Shown: positions 11,501 to 22,852, counted from the stretch's first letter. The stretch is DNA of 64,000 nt from Ipomoea triloba (GCF_003576645.1 NC_044918.1:24619239-24683238); one strand, 5' to 3'. The notes: a model not told the origin generated them from the letters alone. Numbers and translations: made by a program.

Positions 11501-12723
11501 ATTACAATCCCCTAAATCCCAGGAGCTATGTGAGCTCACGGTGAGTAGTCTGCTTGATCCAAGTACTTCCACATGGAGCCTAGGTATATTTTGCAAGAAC
11601 TCTTATGTGAGGAAGATATATCTACTGTATCTAGAACACCTATTAGTTTGGATTATGAGGATGGTTGGTTATGGCATGGTGATACACGGGGGAATTATAC
11701 TGTGAAGGGTGGGTACAGATTGTTGATGCATGGGAGAATATGCTATGTCAAATAATGGTTTCACGACTTAGGGTTTAGTTTGGAAGCTTGATGTTGCACC
11801 CAGATGTCGTAACTTAGTGTGGCGGGCGGTGAAGGAAATCCTTCCAACGACTGATTTATTGAGGCGGCGGGGTGGGGACGTTGAAGCAGTACGCTCCATT
11901 TATGGCTTAGAACCGGAGACACATCTTTATCACTTTGTTGAATGTGTATATGCTTGGCAGGTGTGGTTGGTTTTGCATGCCTAGTTGCCAGCGGAATATG
12001 TGTGTTGGTCTAATTGGTATGCGCATACGTTGAGTGTGTCTGGGGAGGGTCATGCGGAGATGGTGGCTCTAGCTTTGCATGCCATTTGGCAGGTGCGAAA
12101 CATAGCTATCTTTGATGCCATGGTGCGGTCTCCTGCTTCCACGTGTAAGCAGGTTTGATGGCAGAGGGAGGATTGGAGATCGGCAAGAGTTGTGCGTAGG
12201 AGTTCCCATTCCATTCCAGCTGTGGCGGAGGAGCTCACACCGGATTATATTTGCTGGTTTGATGCTGCATATGAACGTGTACCAGGTGTCTCTACGTATG
12301 GCTTTTGGGTTCGGGCTACGGATGGAAGGTGGGTAGTGGCTACCAATAGCCCTTTGCATGGGGTAGAGGATGCACATATGGCAGAGGCGTTGGCTTGCAA
12401 AGAGGCCCTCTCATGGATTAAGGATAATGGTCTAGCTCGTGTGCGTTTTCAGACGGATTGTCAATCTCTTAGCACGAACTTAACTGGAAGATCTAGATTT
12501 CATTTGTATCTTGGCTTTGTTTATGATGCTTGTTAAGCCATGCTTGTCTCTTTAGATTTTTGTCATGTTTCTTTTATTCGTAGATTAATAAACCGTGTTG
12601 CTCATTCGCTTATAGCGACGGTTGATGTTAGCTCTATGCCTCGGGTCTGGGATGCTTCTCCGCCTGAGTGTATTCTCATTTGATTGATTAATATTATTGG
12701 TTGGTTGGTTTTCAAAATAAAAA
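8553..12723 (+). mobile_element. 5'-truncated plant LINE (reverse transcriptase and RNase H), split by a solo LTR
   Basis: Translated pieces in several frames give a non-LTR reverse transcriptase: RAEEVREVVFAM and GPDGMNPG near 8600, PGRLITENILVA near 8935, MAKAYDRIKWKF near 9040, FADDSLLF near 9355, then the C-terminal block to RIF at 9958. After the solo LTR (9967-11318) the frame resumes at 11324 with RYYPRGSFLES, continues through the zinc-binding RVT region and ends in an RNase H domain (WFDAAYE, AEALACKEAL, TDCQSL; 12240-12680). Stops and shifts occur throughout, so it is dead. A short A-rich end is at 12711-12723. The endonuclease and ORF1 are missing. Confidence 0.85.
9967..11318 (-). 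mobile_element. Solo LTR, TGATAAGC family, inside the LINE
   Basis: The element is 1352 bp, starting TGAAGATGC and ending GCTTATCA on the plus strand. It is flanked by an exact 5-bp duplication, CTCGT (9962-9966 and 11319-11323). Removing it nearly rejoins the LINE text RIF..ARYYP (one base short). The terminal sequences match the LTR at 6087-7356 in reverse complement, so the LTR is on the minus strand. The TATA region lies near 11288-11298. Open frames inside (10930-11364) are incidental. Confidence 0.85.
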
Positions 12724-12889
12724 AGGATCAAGTTTAAATATTCAAGCAAGTCACATAATATCACTTAGAATATCACAAACAATGAAATAATTATACAATA
12801 TGCAATAACTTACATCCTCACCACGGCTTTTAAATTCTTAACATCTTAATCAATATTATTTATTATATCCAAATTCTTAACTTAAGTTT

Positions 12890-13335
12890 TATTACCATAT
12901 GGTAACGCCTATCCCAACGGTTCGTACTGCTCTGATACCAACTGTAACATCCCCAATTTTCTTATCAAAAAATAAAGATATTGTTTTTTATACACATCTA
13001 TAATTCAGCAGAAACATTTAATTACAAATTAACGAAAGAAAATAGGATGTTAGGCCACAATCAAATATTTATCTTATATCCAAACGCACAGGCTAAAATC
13101 AATTTAATAAAAGGCAATTCATTTTCCAATAACATCCTTTATGTTGTCTAAAATTCCCAAGTGTGAAAAACTAAGGGGATGGTTATTGCTCTCGTATTCC
13201 ATATTTGAGGCATGAATTATCCTCGAAGAAGTTTCCATCAATCACTTCATTGTATCCTTGCTATCTTGATAGGAACTTGGGGAGAAAGAAAGTTAATCGA
13301 GAGGAGAATTTCATCCAACTCCTTTCAGTTGACCT
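12890..13335 (-). mobile_element. LTR fragment with primer-binding site
   Basis: On the minus strand the LTR end (GGGGATGTTACA) is followed at once by TGGTATCAGAGCAG, the initiator-Met tRNA primer site used by many plant LTR elements; its complement lies at about 12932-12945. The LTR body extends to about 13335 and recurs at 4790-5180 and 1540-1785. No coding region remains. Confidence 0.6.
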
Positions 13336-13369
13336 TTTTTTTTCGTGAGAGAGAACGTAGACCTAGCAA

Positions 13370-13600
13370 TTCATGTATATGGGATCGTTAACGGGACGAG
13401 ATGATAACGAAAAGAACATGATAAGGCTAAACACAAACAGGACACGTTAAGGTTAACAGGTTCATAACACGAACACGAATACGAATTGTTAACGGGTTAA
13501 ACAGGTTGACACGTTTTGTTAATAGACTCCGGGTCGTGTCGGCACGAAACTCATTTTAATCCGCTAAACCTATTAATATATTTAAAAAACTAAATTTAAA
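13370..13600. repeat. CGTTAACGGGTT repeat arm, left part
   Basis: The segment is rich in CGTTAACGGGTTAA, GACACGTTT and GGGTCGTGTCGGCACGA motifs, typical of subterminal repeats of non-autonomous hAT-like plant elements. Similar text resumes at 15236-15480, so the two parts look like arms of one element opened by later insertions at 13600-15235. Confidence 0.45.
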
Positions 13601-14144
13601 GTTGAGTTATATATATATATATATAGTTAGGATCATATGAGATCACATGTCTAGATAAGATCGTGAGATCATATCTTGTGCATCCATGTAATAAAATAAT
13701 TTAATGGTCTAGATTGATTTAAGATTCTAAGTTGAAGTGTGTGCGAACGGTGATAAAATGTGTGCGAACTGTGATTAAGCGTGTGCGAACGACGATTAAG
13801 TGTGTGCAAACGTGGATTAAATATGTGCAAATGGTGATTAAGTGCGTGCGAACGGCGATTAAATGTGTGCGAACGTAGTGAGTGTGTCAAACAATCTAGA
13901 CCATTAAATTTTTTTTGATTGATGTACAAGATTTGATCTCAAAATATTTTAATGATCAAGATTGATTAAGATTCTAAGTTGAAGTGTGTGCGAACTGTGA
14001 TTAAATGTGTGCGAACTGTGACTAAATGTGTGCGAACAGAGTGTGTGTCAATCAATCTAGACCATTAAAAATATTACATGGATACACAAGATCTGATCTC
14101 AAGATCTTACCTAAACAAGTGTTTTTATTGGAACTCTACCCTAT

Positions 14145-14150
<6 letters not shown>
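13600..14150 (+). mobile_element. Repeat family C (GTGTGCGAACGGTGATTAA array element)
   Basis: It starts after (TA)n at 13607-13626. The head holds GAGATCACATG and GATCGTGAGATCATA. The body has at least nine spaced GTGTGCGAAC units in two blocks (13735-13885, 13980-14045), each block followed by a match to CAATCTAGACCATTAAA. It ends at (CA)n(TA)n, 14148-14205. Open frames are repeat artefacts. Confidence 0.6.
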
Positions 14151-14191
<41 letters not shown>

Positions 14192-14205
14192 CACATATAT
14201 AGATT

Positions 14206-14920
14206 TTTGTTCAAATGCGCCGGCAAGCTCCGGTGCGGTCATGCGGCCTAATCTGCACCGTCCAATTTCATTAATCTTTTTGAAATTCGCGTATGTTTAG
14301 GTAGGTTTATTATGATAATTTTAGTATTTATATTGCGTGAATTGGAATGGTGCATTTTAGTACATAGTGTGGTACGTTTTATTATGTATGTTGAAGCATT
14401 AACTGTGTTGTGAAATGGTGTGTTTTAATCTATCTGTTGGTACATTTCCATACGCAGAATGATGTGTAACTGTGTTGTGGAATAGTGTGTTTTAATACGT
14501 CGTCTGGTGCATTTTAATACATTGAATGGTGTGTATTTTAACACATGTAATTCTAATAAGTGTGGTGCATTTTAATACGTAGAATGGTGCATATTTTAGC
14601 ACATGTTTTCTAATATGTGTAAATAGTGTATGCTTATAATCTGACATGAGGCACGTTGTGGTACATTTTAATACGTAGAATGATGTGTTTTATTAAGTAT
14701 ATATTGATGAATTTTAATTAAGTGAATAGGCGCATTTGGTATATTGTATGGAATAATGATGTGTTTTATCGGTTCTCTGGTGCGTTTTAGTACGTAAAAT
14801 GGTGTGTTCTGTAACATATATATACTGCGCGTTGATTTTTTGAGTTGATATGATCTAATGGCTGAAAATAGGCTGCACGGCCACACCTAATGACCAGGGC
14901 ACACCTGATCATGACTCTAG

Positions 14921-14930
<10 letters not shown>
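14206..14930 (+). mobile_element. Repeat family D (GTGCATTTTAATACGTAGAATG array element)
   Basis: It lies between (CA)n(TA)n and (TA)n(TG)n tracts. The head GGTGCGGTCATGCGGCC is followed by CACCGTCCAATTT. The body has about fifteen degenerate units around GTGCATTTTAATACG. The tail carries an imperfect inverted head (CTGCACGGCCACACC) before the TA tract at 14920. Non-coding. Confidence 0.6.
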
Positions 14931-14984
<54 letters not shown>

Positions 14985-14992
<8 letters not shown>

Positions 14993-14993
14993 G

Positions 14994-15025
<32 letters not shown>

Positions 15026-15235
15026 TAAGTGATGTCTTGAGCCAAGTATAATATCCTTGTTTTGGGGTAGCTTTTCACGTGATAAGAAGAAAAAAAGGGA
15101 GGAAAGCTTGGTTTTTTTTGGCGAAAATAATTTAAGAAAGAGGAGATGAAGATAAGGGATGGCAGCTTTGGAGTGGGGGAGTTGCTGGCTTTGGCGGGTG
15201 AAACCATATCCTGGATCACGCTCTCTTAGACGAGG
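14985..15235 (-). mobile_element. Repeat family E, 5' part only
   Basis: An inverted partial copy of family E: an (ATA)n tract, then the approximately 190 bp block that includes the short open frame starting MVSPAKASNS. The CTTAAGGTGCG array part is absent. It is joined to the (TG)n tract of family D. Confidence 0.6.
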
Positions 15236-15480
15236 CAATTATAGACACGATTCGTTAACGGGTTAGTGTTTAGTCTTAATGTGTCCCGGGGCATTAACGG
15301 GTTGACTCTTTAAGAATTCTTTATGTTTCGTGTTTTAATGGGTCAACCCGTTAAACCAATTAAGAATTCGTTTGACCCATTAATGTTATTGTGTTAACCT
15401 GTTTACACGATGCCGTTATACAAACCCGTTTGTAACTCGCTAAGAACCATTGTCATTTAGGTCGGAATCATTGTCATGAA
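15236..15480. repeat. CGTTAACGGGTT repeat arm, right part
   Basis: Multiple CGTTAACGGGTTA / AACCCGTTAAAC motifs, matching the arm at 13370-13600. The two arms flank younger nested elements. Confidence 0.45.
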
Positions 15481-15719
15481 TGAGATTACATAATATATCA
15501 TGAACATCACTAAGGATGAATTTACTACACTAGACTAAGATCCTATACCAATTATTTATGTTCAACAATCTCAAATTTGAATTTTTATGGTGTTTATTTT
15601 TATTCAGAAAACTAGTATGAATTTCTTTAATTATGATTTTTTGATGTTATTTAATCATTTTATGAATATTATAAATTGAATATTTTTTCCTGATGGATTT
15701 AGTTGTAGGTTTTATTTCT

Positions 15720-16475
15720 TTTATATATATATACATACATATATATATATATATATATGTATATGTATATATATATATACATATGTATATGTATATATAT
15801 ATACATATACATATGTATATATATATATATATGGGGTTCGTGTGAGATAGAAGCTCAGGTATGAAGTGAGATAGAATCTCAACCGTAGATCAAAAAAAAT
15901 CGCCACCTACGAACTTTAATAATGTGCACTGGAAGAAGGGAAATTGTGCACTAGAAGAATGGAAAATGTGCGCTAGAAGGCAAAAAATGTGCACTGGAGG
16001 CACAAAGATGTGAAACAATTATTGAAAAATTTAATTTAATTTACGATCATCATGACAAATCATAAACGACCATAAATAATAATAAAAAACAATATTCAAC
16101 TTAAATTAGTACTTAGTGATCAAGATTAATTCATCTTTTAAAAAAAGTTTGTCATCTACAATTAAAAAAAAGGCTTTGGAAGGCACAACAATGTGCACTG
16201 TATGACATAAAAATGTGAACGGGATGAAGGAACAATGTACACTGTATGGCACAACATTCTGCTCTAGTAGAAGGAACAATGTGCACTGGAAGAAGGAAAA
16301 ATGTGCACTGGAAGCAGGGAAAATGTGCAGTATATGGCATAACAATTTGCATTGGAAGAAGAAACACGGTGCATTGTATGGCATAAAAATGTGCACTGTA
16401 TGGCATAAAAATGTGCACTGGATGAAGGAACAATGTGCACTGTATGGCACAACAATGTGCTCTTTATTGCTTTTC
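15720..16475 (+). mobile_element. Repeat family A, copy 2, expanded AATGTGCACTGG array
   Basis: A long (TA)n/(ATAC)n tract (15721-15832) precedes the head GTGTGAGATAGAAGC. About 20 degenerate units (AATGTGCACTGGAAGAAGG / AATGTGCACTGTATGGCAT) follow, of 20-27 bp each. The tail GTCATCTAC seen at the end of copy 1 is internal here (about 16150), with more array after it. Overlapping open frames on both strands are repeat artefacts. Confidence 0.65.
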
Positions 16476-16671
16476 TATTCTATTCTGCATTACTCTGTCT
16501 CTGTGCACAAGAAATGCTCACATGGATTTCCGATTCTTTTCTCTTGGGAACTTGTGGTCTATAGTCAGCAGTCTTGCCACGGATGATCAGTCACATGCTA
16601 TATTAGATCTCGTTGAAACAAAATGGGCTGAGTTGATAGCCGACATGCCGTCCAAAGATAATTACAACAGC

Positions 16672-17140
16672 TGACGTTGCAACAATTTCACTTTGCCTTG
16701 AAGGTTGGGCTTGAGAGTGATGTTTATGTACATGCTTCTTTGGTTAACATGTACACGCAAACTAGTGAACTGAGTTGTGCATGATTCGTGTTCGATAAAA
16801 GTTCTTACAGGTATGCGGTGCCTTTTACGTCGTTGGTATGTGGGTATGTTTTGGGGGGATTCTTGGATGATGCCCGTAAGCTGTTTGATGAAATTCCTGT
16901 TAGATATGTGGTTTGCTGGAATGCTATGATTTCTGGGTATGATCAAGTGGGTCGGTATAAAGAAGCACTGGCTTTGTTTTAAGAGATGAAGAGAGAAAAT
17001 GTGACTCCTGATGTGAGTACACTGTTGAGTCTTCTCTCTGCTTGTGCCCATTTGGGTGAATTGGGACATGGCATTTGGGTCATTCTTGGATTGACGATCA
17101 TGGTCTTAGTTCAAATCTTCGGCTTATTAACGGGATTATG
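16672..17140 (+). pseudogene. PLS-class PPR pseudogene fragment
   Basis: The translation shows PPR repeats of the plant PLS type: ALKVGLESDVYVHASLVNMY, GGFLDDARKLFDEIP, VVCWNAMISGYDQVG and TPDVSTLLSLLSACAHLGE. PLS-class PPR proteins bind organellar RNA and often direct C-to-U editing. Two in-frame stops interrupt the repeats, at about 16780 (after SELSCA) and 16979 (after ALALF), and there is no start or C-terminal E/DYW region. It is a decayed fragment of perhaps four repeats. The 16490-16670 stretch upstream has an open frame with no recognisable domain. Confidence 0.75.
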
Positions 17141-17974
17141 AAAACTTAGACTAGTTTACGTCTCTTGCCAACTAACTAGATAGGGTCACAAAGTGGGTTT
17201 ACTCAGTGCCTACCCTCGGGGAGTAACTGCGAGTTTCTTAAAAAAAATTACTTCGAAATAACATCTTTAGCTTGGTTGCAACTGTTTTCTCACAAAAAAA
17301 CAACTACGGAGTATTTAATTTGTTCTGGGATGTTTGGCATTTGTTTAAGGTTTTATACATCTAAAACCTGTGTGACATTACTTGTGTTTTTAGCTGGCTG
17401 TCATGTTATTCTTTAGGTGTCTAATCTGGCGCATTGGTTCATGATGATTCAATTGAGTGAGGTGAAATCTGGGCAGAAGTGTTGGATCATTTTTTTTTAG
17501 TACAAAAAAAAAAGTGTTGGATCATATCTTTGTGATAAAACATGAAATCGCCTAACTTGCTGCTGCCTTAATGACACAATGGATGGTCAAAGACAAGAAA
17601 CAAATTCTTGGAGGAGCTTCATTATAATGCTACAGATGAGATCATTGGTGGATCCTAGATGTCTGCTAAGCGAGCTGGGAAAAAAATAGGGGATTACCGG
17701 CGTACATTTTGTGTGAATTGTGGGAGTACGTACTTGGGATTGATGCAAAGTTGCAGTACTAGTTTACTATACTTTGATAAAAATCAGAGAAAAAATATTT
17801 TACCAAATGCTGGGATCAGATGAAAATAACGCAAATACCCCCCTCTTTAACGGCTATCTAACGGGAATACAGACGGAGGACCAAAATTGTCTTCGTTGTG
17901 TCCATAAATTGTCTAAATTTTTTATGGAGGACTAAAATTGTCTTTGCCCCTATAAGTCTAGGACCAAAAAAAAG
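17141..17974. other. Intergenic stretch, no gene recognised
   Basis: No coding signal. Bases 17830-17960 contain paired phrases (GGACCAAAATTGTCTT, GGACTAAAATTGTCTTTG) of the kind found in MULE-type MITEs, but no complete terminal repeats were resolved. Confidence 0.4.
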
Positions 17975-18612
17975 AATTGACTCATATAAATGTGTAATCC
18001 AACTATCAGCCTAGGCTTTTAGTTAAGATGGGAGCACATGCTTCAATTTGGTATCAGAGTCAATCTCATGCCGGAGCACATGCTTCAATTTGGTATCAGA
18101 GTCAATCTCATGCCGAAGGTCACGCTTCAATTTGGTATCAGAGTCAATCTCATGCCGAAGGTCACCCGATATAAAAAAAAGAGACTATGATCCACGTGTT
18201 GGAGTCCATCAAAAAGTAATTGCCCTGCACACGTGAGGGGGCGTGTTGAACATATAATATATAACCATAAATGTGCAATCCAACTATCATCTTAGGCACT
18301 TTTAGTTAAGACGGAGCACATGCTTCAATTTGGTATCAGAGTCAATCTCATGCCGGAGCACATGCTTCAATTTGGTATCAGAGTCAATCTCATGCCGAAG
18401 GTCACGCTTCAATTTGGTATCAGAGTCAATCTCATGCCGAAGGTCACCCGATATAAAAAAAAGAGACTATGATCCACGTGTTGGAGTCCATCAAAAAGTA
18501 ATCGCCCTGCACACGTGAGGGGGCGTGTTGAACATATAATATATAACCATAAATGTGCAATCCAACTATCATCTTAAGCGCTTTTAGTTAAGATGGAGCA
18601 CATGCTTCAATT
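17975..18612 (+). mobile_element. Tandem TRIM/SMART-like mini-retrotransposon with three LTRs
   Basis: A 282-bp unit is repeated almost exactly (18048 and 18330). Each unit reads as a very small LTR element: an LTR of about 85 bp (TGTTGAACATATAATATA to CTTCAA), a TGGTATCAGAG primer site, two further 42-bp copies of that region, about 70 bp of spacer, then a polypurine tract GTGAGGGGG just before the next TGTTGAAC. LTRs lie at about 17975-18046 (decayed 5' end), 18244-18328 and 18526-18610. The 62-codon frame in each unit follows from the 42-bp period and is not a gene. Confidence 0.7.
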
Positions 18613-18869
18613 TTACATAATACAAGCATTTTTCCAACATTGTCAAGATGGACTATGAAATGAAGGTACAATCCAATAAATCCTAGGTCAGTGGCATATA
18701 TTTTGGTTTCTTTCGTCCTTAAACTATTCACATGTATTCTCCAAGTCTCCATATATTATGAAGTCACTATATATTCCCCACTCCCTCACCTCAATAGCCT
18801 TACACGAAAAATATGAAATAATCTTATATGAAATGACTAAATATCGAAATAAGAAAAATTAGATACAAA

Positions 18870-19200
18870 TTTTTAGCATCAATCTATGGCAGCCCTAGTG
18901 TTTTGCAGAAAGGGGAAAAGGAAATAGAGAGAAAATAGGGTAGGGATTGAGAGAATAAGATGAGAAAGGAAATTTTTGATTCAATATTCAGCATAAAATC
19001 CCCAAAAGGAAAGAGTACAAGATAAATATGACAAAGCTGCTAATACAACCAAGAATCCCCTCAACAATCTCCAGAATCTGCTGCTTTCAACGACTCCCCT
19101 TGCTTAGGCCAAAACGACATCGTCGGATTCCTGACTGCAACGGCCACTACTTCGAACGACATCGTCTAGGTAAGTGCCAACTGCTTTTAACCTCCTGTGT
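18870..19200 (-). mobile_element. Probable 3' LTR portion of the chromovirus
   Basis: Directly downstream of the minus-strand pol remnant lies sequence with the transcript-end look of an LTR (minus strand: TTGTACTCTTTCC, then pyrimidine-rich text). No matching 5' LTR or target duplication was found, so limits are approximate. Bases 18613-18869 show nothing recognisable. Confidence 0.35.
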
Positions 19201-21435
19201 TAAAGGCACCGTTTTGTAGCATTCTTCTTTTTTACCACTGCTACTTTTTGCGTTCATTACATTGCCTTCTCCTCCAGCTGATCCTTGTCCCCAAGGATCA
19301 AAGGTGGGAAATTGTTTAGTTATGTGATGAAAATCCTCCCAGGTTGCTACTTCCTTAGGCAAATTTGCCCACTGCACTAGAATTTGAACCACAACATCAT
19401 TGTTCCTTTTAACTAGCCTTTTATCCAGTGCTGCCACAGGGTGGGTCAATACCATTCCCTCAGGATTAGTTGTAGGCAGTTCTGGTTGTGGAATTACCCC
19501 CTCACCTACCCTTCTCTTTAATTGTGAAACATGGAACACTGGGTGGATGGTGGTCTCACTAGGCAGTTCCAGCTTGTAAGCTAGCTTTCCCACCTTCTCA
19601 ATAACCTTAAAAGGTCCATAGAATCTGGAGGTGAGCTTGATGTTTGCCCTGACAACCACTGAAATCTGCTTGTTGTTTCATCCTAGCTTGGGCTTTGTGA
19701 AGGTTTTCTTTAAGGATGGCTACCATGGTTGCCCTCTCCTTAACCCACTCACTGCCCTCTTCCCCATTAACAACTCCAAAGGCTAGGGATGGTAGTGGAT
19801 ACCCATAGAGTGCTTGGAAGTGGGAACATTGCAGGGAGGTATGGAAATTGGTATTGTACCAGTATTCAGCTAGGTGTAGCCATTTAATCCAAGCTTTAGG
19901 TTTGTGAAAAACAATACATCTCAAAAAGGTCTCCAAGAACTTGTTAACCCTCTCTGTCTGCCTATCAAATTGTGGATGGTAGGCAGAAGACAAGCTCAGA
20001 TTCACCTGTAGTTGTTTTAATATAGACTTCCAAAATCTGCTCACAAAGACCTTATCTCTATCACTTACAATGTCTTGAGGTAAACCATGGAGTTTGTAGA
20101 TATGCTCCATGAATATCTCAGCTATTTTTTCAGCAGTGTAGGGGTGGGACAAGGCCAAGAAGTGGTTGTATTTGGTGAACCTTGCAACTACCACCATAAT
20201 GACATCTTTCCCCTGAGAGTTAGGTAACCCTTCAATGAAATCCATTGATATTCCTTGCCAAGCTTGGTCAGAGATTTTTAGAGGTTGTAGCAATCCAGGG
20301 TAAGCCACATTTTCATCCTTACACCTCTGGCAAGTGTCACAGGATTGAATTGCTAAAACCACTTCCCTTTTCATGCCCTTCTAGTAGAATATCTGTTTGA
20401 ATCCATGGTAAGTTGCTTGTTGCGCAGAATGACCACCCAAGGGAGAGTTATGTACCTGCAACATCAGCTTGTTTCTCAAGTCTCCCTTGTCTCCAATATA
20501 TAGCCTTCTTTTATATTTGATCAATCCATCTGGAACAGAAAATTGGGAACCTTCTTCAACAGTAATCAGATTCTTAGTGAGTATTTTAATAGCTAACTCA
20601 TCCCCTTCATACCTTTTCAAAACTTCTTCCACCCAAAGTGGCTTAACTGTTGAGACAGCTAGTACTTCAGCTTGTTCTGCATTTTCCCTCCTAGATAAGG
20701 CATCAGCTACACAATTTTCCACCCTTTTCTTGTACTGAATAGTGTAGTTTAACTCTAACAACTTGGTCAGTCCCTTCTGTTGCATGGCATTGGTGATTTT
20801 TTGCTCCAATAAGAATTTAAGACTTTGATGGTCAGTCTTAATTGTAAAATGTCTTCCAGTGGGTAAGGTTTCCACTTGTCAACTGCATTGATGATGGACA
20901 AGTACTCCTTTTCATAAATAGACAGCCATAAGTGTTTGTTCTCAAACCCCTTACTGAAATAAACCACTGGTTTTCCTTCTTGCATAAGGACTGTCCCCAT
21001 CCCCTTGTAGCAAGCATTAGCTTCTACTATAAATTCCTTGTCAAAATCTGGTAGAGTAAGTACAGGAGCACTGCATAGGGCCTTCTTTAATTCATCAAAT
21101 GCAATTTCTGATTCACTGCTCCATTGGAAGGCATCTTTCTTCAACATATTGGTGAGTGGATGGCCTGCTTATAATGGCATATGATTTAATGAATCTTCTG
21201 TAGTAACCAGTGAGACCTAGGAATCCCCTCAATTCCTTAATATTAGATGGTTTAGGCCAAGACGCCACAACAGATAACTTAGCAGGATTAGTCTGCAACC
21301 CTTTTTCTGAGATTATGTAGCCAAGGTATTCTACTTCTGATTTGGCAAAGGAACACTTGCTAAGTTTAGCCAAAAGTTGGTGATCTTTCATGATCTTCAA
21401 AACTTCCCTTAGATCCTTCCAATGACTCTCCACTA
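19201..21435 (-). mobile_element. Ty3/gypsy chromovirus pol remnant (RT, RNase H, integrase, chromodomain)
   Basis: Reading on the minus strand, it starts inside reverse transcriptase (CSFAKSEVEYLGYIIS, then LRGFLGLTGYYRRFIKSY), passes to RNase H (LPDFDKEFIVEANA, TDHQSLKFLLEQK, DALSR), then integrase. The integrase has the zinc-binding end, MDFIEGLP, VSDRDKVF and the TERVNKF region with the catalytic Asp/Asp/Glu. A C-terminal chromodomain follows (VQWANLPKEVATWED), which marks the chromovirus lineage. Frame breaks at about 20875, 20378 and 19650 and the 5' loss at 21435 make it inactive. It lies upstream of the NLR and is not part of that gene. Confidence 0.85.
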
Positions 21436-21780
21436 TAATTTCAATTCCTACCTTATTCATTGAATTACAATTCCACCGAATTACAATTTTTTACTCCCTA
21501 ATTCCCTCTTCCCAACCAAACAGGCTCTAAGTTCAATTGTTTAGGGTCAATTGATACGTAATTATTACAACATAAGGGCATTTTAGTCATTCTGTCACTT
21601 ATTACCTTTCAATTCCCTGTGCTCCTATTCCTGCATACCAAACAGTGTAATTTCAATTCCTACCTTATTCATTTAATTACAATTCCACCGAATTACAATT
21701 CTTTCCCCCTTAATTCCCTCTTCCCAACCAAACAGGCTCTAAGTTCAATTGTTTAGGGTCAATTGATACATAAAATGAAC
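21436..21780. repeat. Two tandem MITE-like units
   Basis: Two near-identical units (about 21440-21565 and 21655-21770) contain AATTACAATTCCACCGAATT and CCCAACCAAACAGGCTCT. The complement of the latter resembles the AGCCTGTTTGGTTGGGA ends of PIF/Harbinger (Tourist-like) MITEs. The first unit truncates the gypsy RT. Bases 21781-22283 are AT-rich with no gene. Confidence 0.5.
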
Positions 21781-22294
21781 TCACTTTGACATTGACGTAT
21801 TTTTAAAATTTGTAGCTGGCAATTTGAAATTTTAGCTTAGTTGGCAGTATACACTATACAGTTGCAGAAAAAGGGCCTTGAAGGAAGACTGAAAGAGTTA
21901 TGAAAGGTAGGCTTCGCTCCAAGTCTCCAACGACGACCAAAACATTACTGCAAAACTTTTTTGGAAATTTTAGGAAAAATTAACATTATGAGTAGTTACG
22001 TTATTTTGTGGTATAAATACTTGTGAAGTTGATTTTTAATATATGTCGGGTCAAAGTGAATTTATATTCTCCCAAATGAGAAAATATTAAAACGATCAAA
22101 ATGAATAATTAGTGAATGATAAATTGGTGCTAAAAGTTTACCAATTTGAGTTTTAAAAAAATGTACTTGTTTACATTGAAAAATGAAAGTAAATTTGAAT
22201 TAGTATATATAGAATTCTTCTTTTAAAAAGAATATATTGAATTGTATTGCACAAAACTCATTATGGAGCAAACATTAAAATATGACTTGGTCAA

Positions 22295-22575
22295 ATCAGC
22301 TTGGTTGGCAAGTGTTGCCATGCACTTTTGTCGTCGTCCCTTAAAGTGATGTCAAGAGTTCAAATCTTTTCTTGTATATAAAATTCAATATGACCAGCAT
22401 TTTGCCCTTTTATTGGGTCGGTCTGGTGCAAAAGGGGATTCGTTTATTTATAATACGGATTTAAATGTGTCTCCTACGGTTAAGGTCTGCTCGAACTTAA
22501 AGGTGCATCATACAATTATGATCTGCTCAGGACACCATGTGGTCTAACTCAAAAAAAAAAAAAAAAAAAAAAAAA
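22295..22575 (+). mobile_element. SINE with poly-A tail and 11-bp target duplication
   Basis: An 11-bp direct duplication GACTTGGTCAA flanks it (22284-22294 and 22576-22586). The head has a tRNA-like A box (TTGGTTGGCAAGTG near 22301) and a B box (GAGTTCAAATC near 22356). It ends in a run of A, 22549-22575. These features together define a tRNA-derived SINE in plus orientation. Confidence 0.85.
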
Positions 22576-22787
22576 GACTTGGTCAATGATGGGTATTGAT
22601 GTAATCTGACTTGAGGCTCCACCTAAATTACTGGCGTAATACAAGGGACTTTGTGCCAATTTTAGTACTGATTGGAGATGTGCTGTCAATTTTAGTTTAA
22701 AATGATTAATTAATTCAATATTGAATATTTTAGGTTCATAGAAATATGTTGGTAGATTCATACTCAGCATTCACATCTTTTCTACGG

Positions 22788-22794
22788 TATATAT
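22788..22794 (+). promoter_or_regulatory. Possible TATA box of the NLR gene
   Basis: TATATAT lies 59 bp before the first ATG of the NLR coiled-coil exon, with a (GA)n tract at 22833-22848 in the leader. Position is plausible; other AT-rich motifs nearby could serve. Confidence 0.35.
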
Positions 22795-22852
22795 CTCCAA
22801 GAATATAGTTGCATTTCCTATTATTTCTCCACTGAGAGAGAGAGAGAGCGCA

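Noticed and set aside
14909..15238. Frames with long poly-Tyr, poly-Ile or poly-His/Thr runs
   Set aside because: Caused by (ATT)n and (TG)n microsatellites.
16106..16586. Overlapping frames on both strands with CTLYGT / FLLPVHI repeats
   Set aside because: Artefact of the AATGTGCACTGG array (family A).
18048..18518. Two identical 62-codon frames (VSESISCRRS repeats)
   Set aside because: They are translations of the primer-site repeats of the tandem TRIM.
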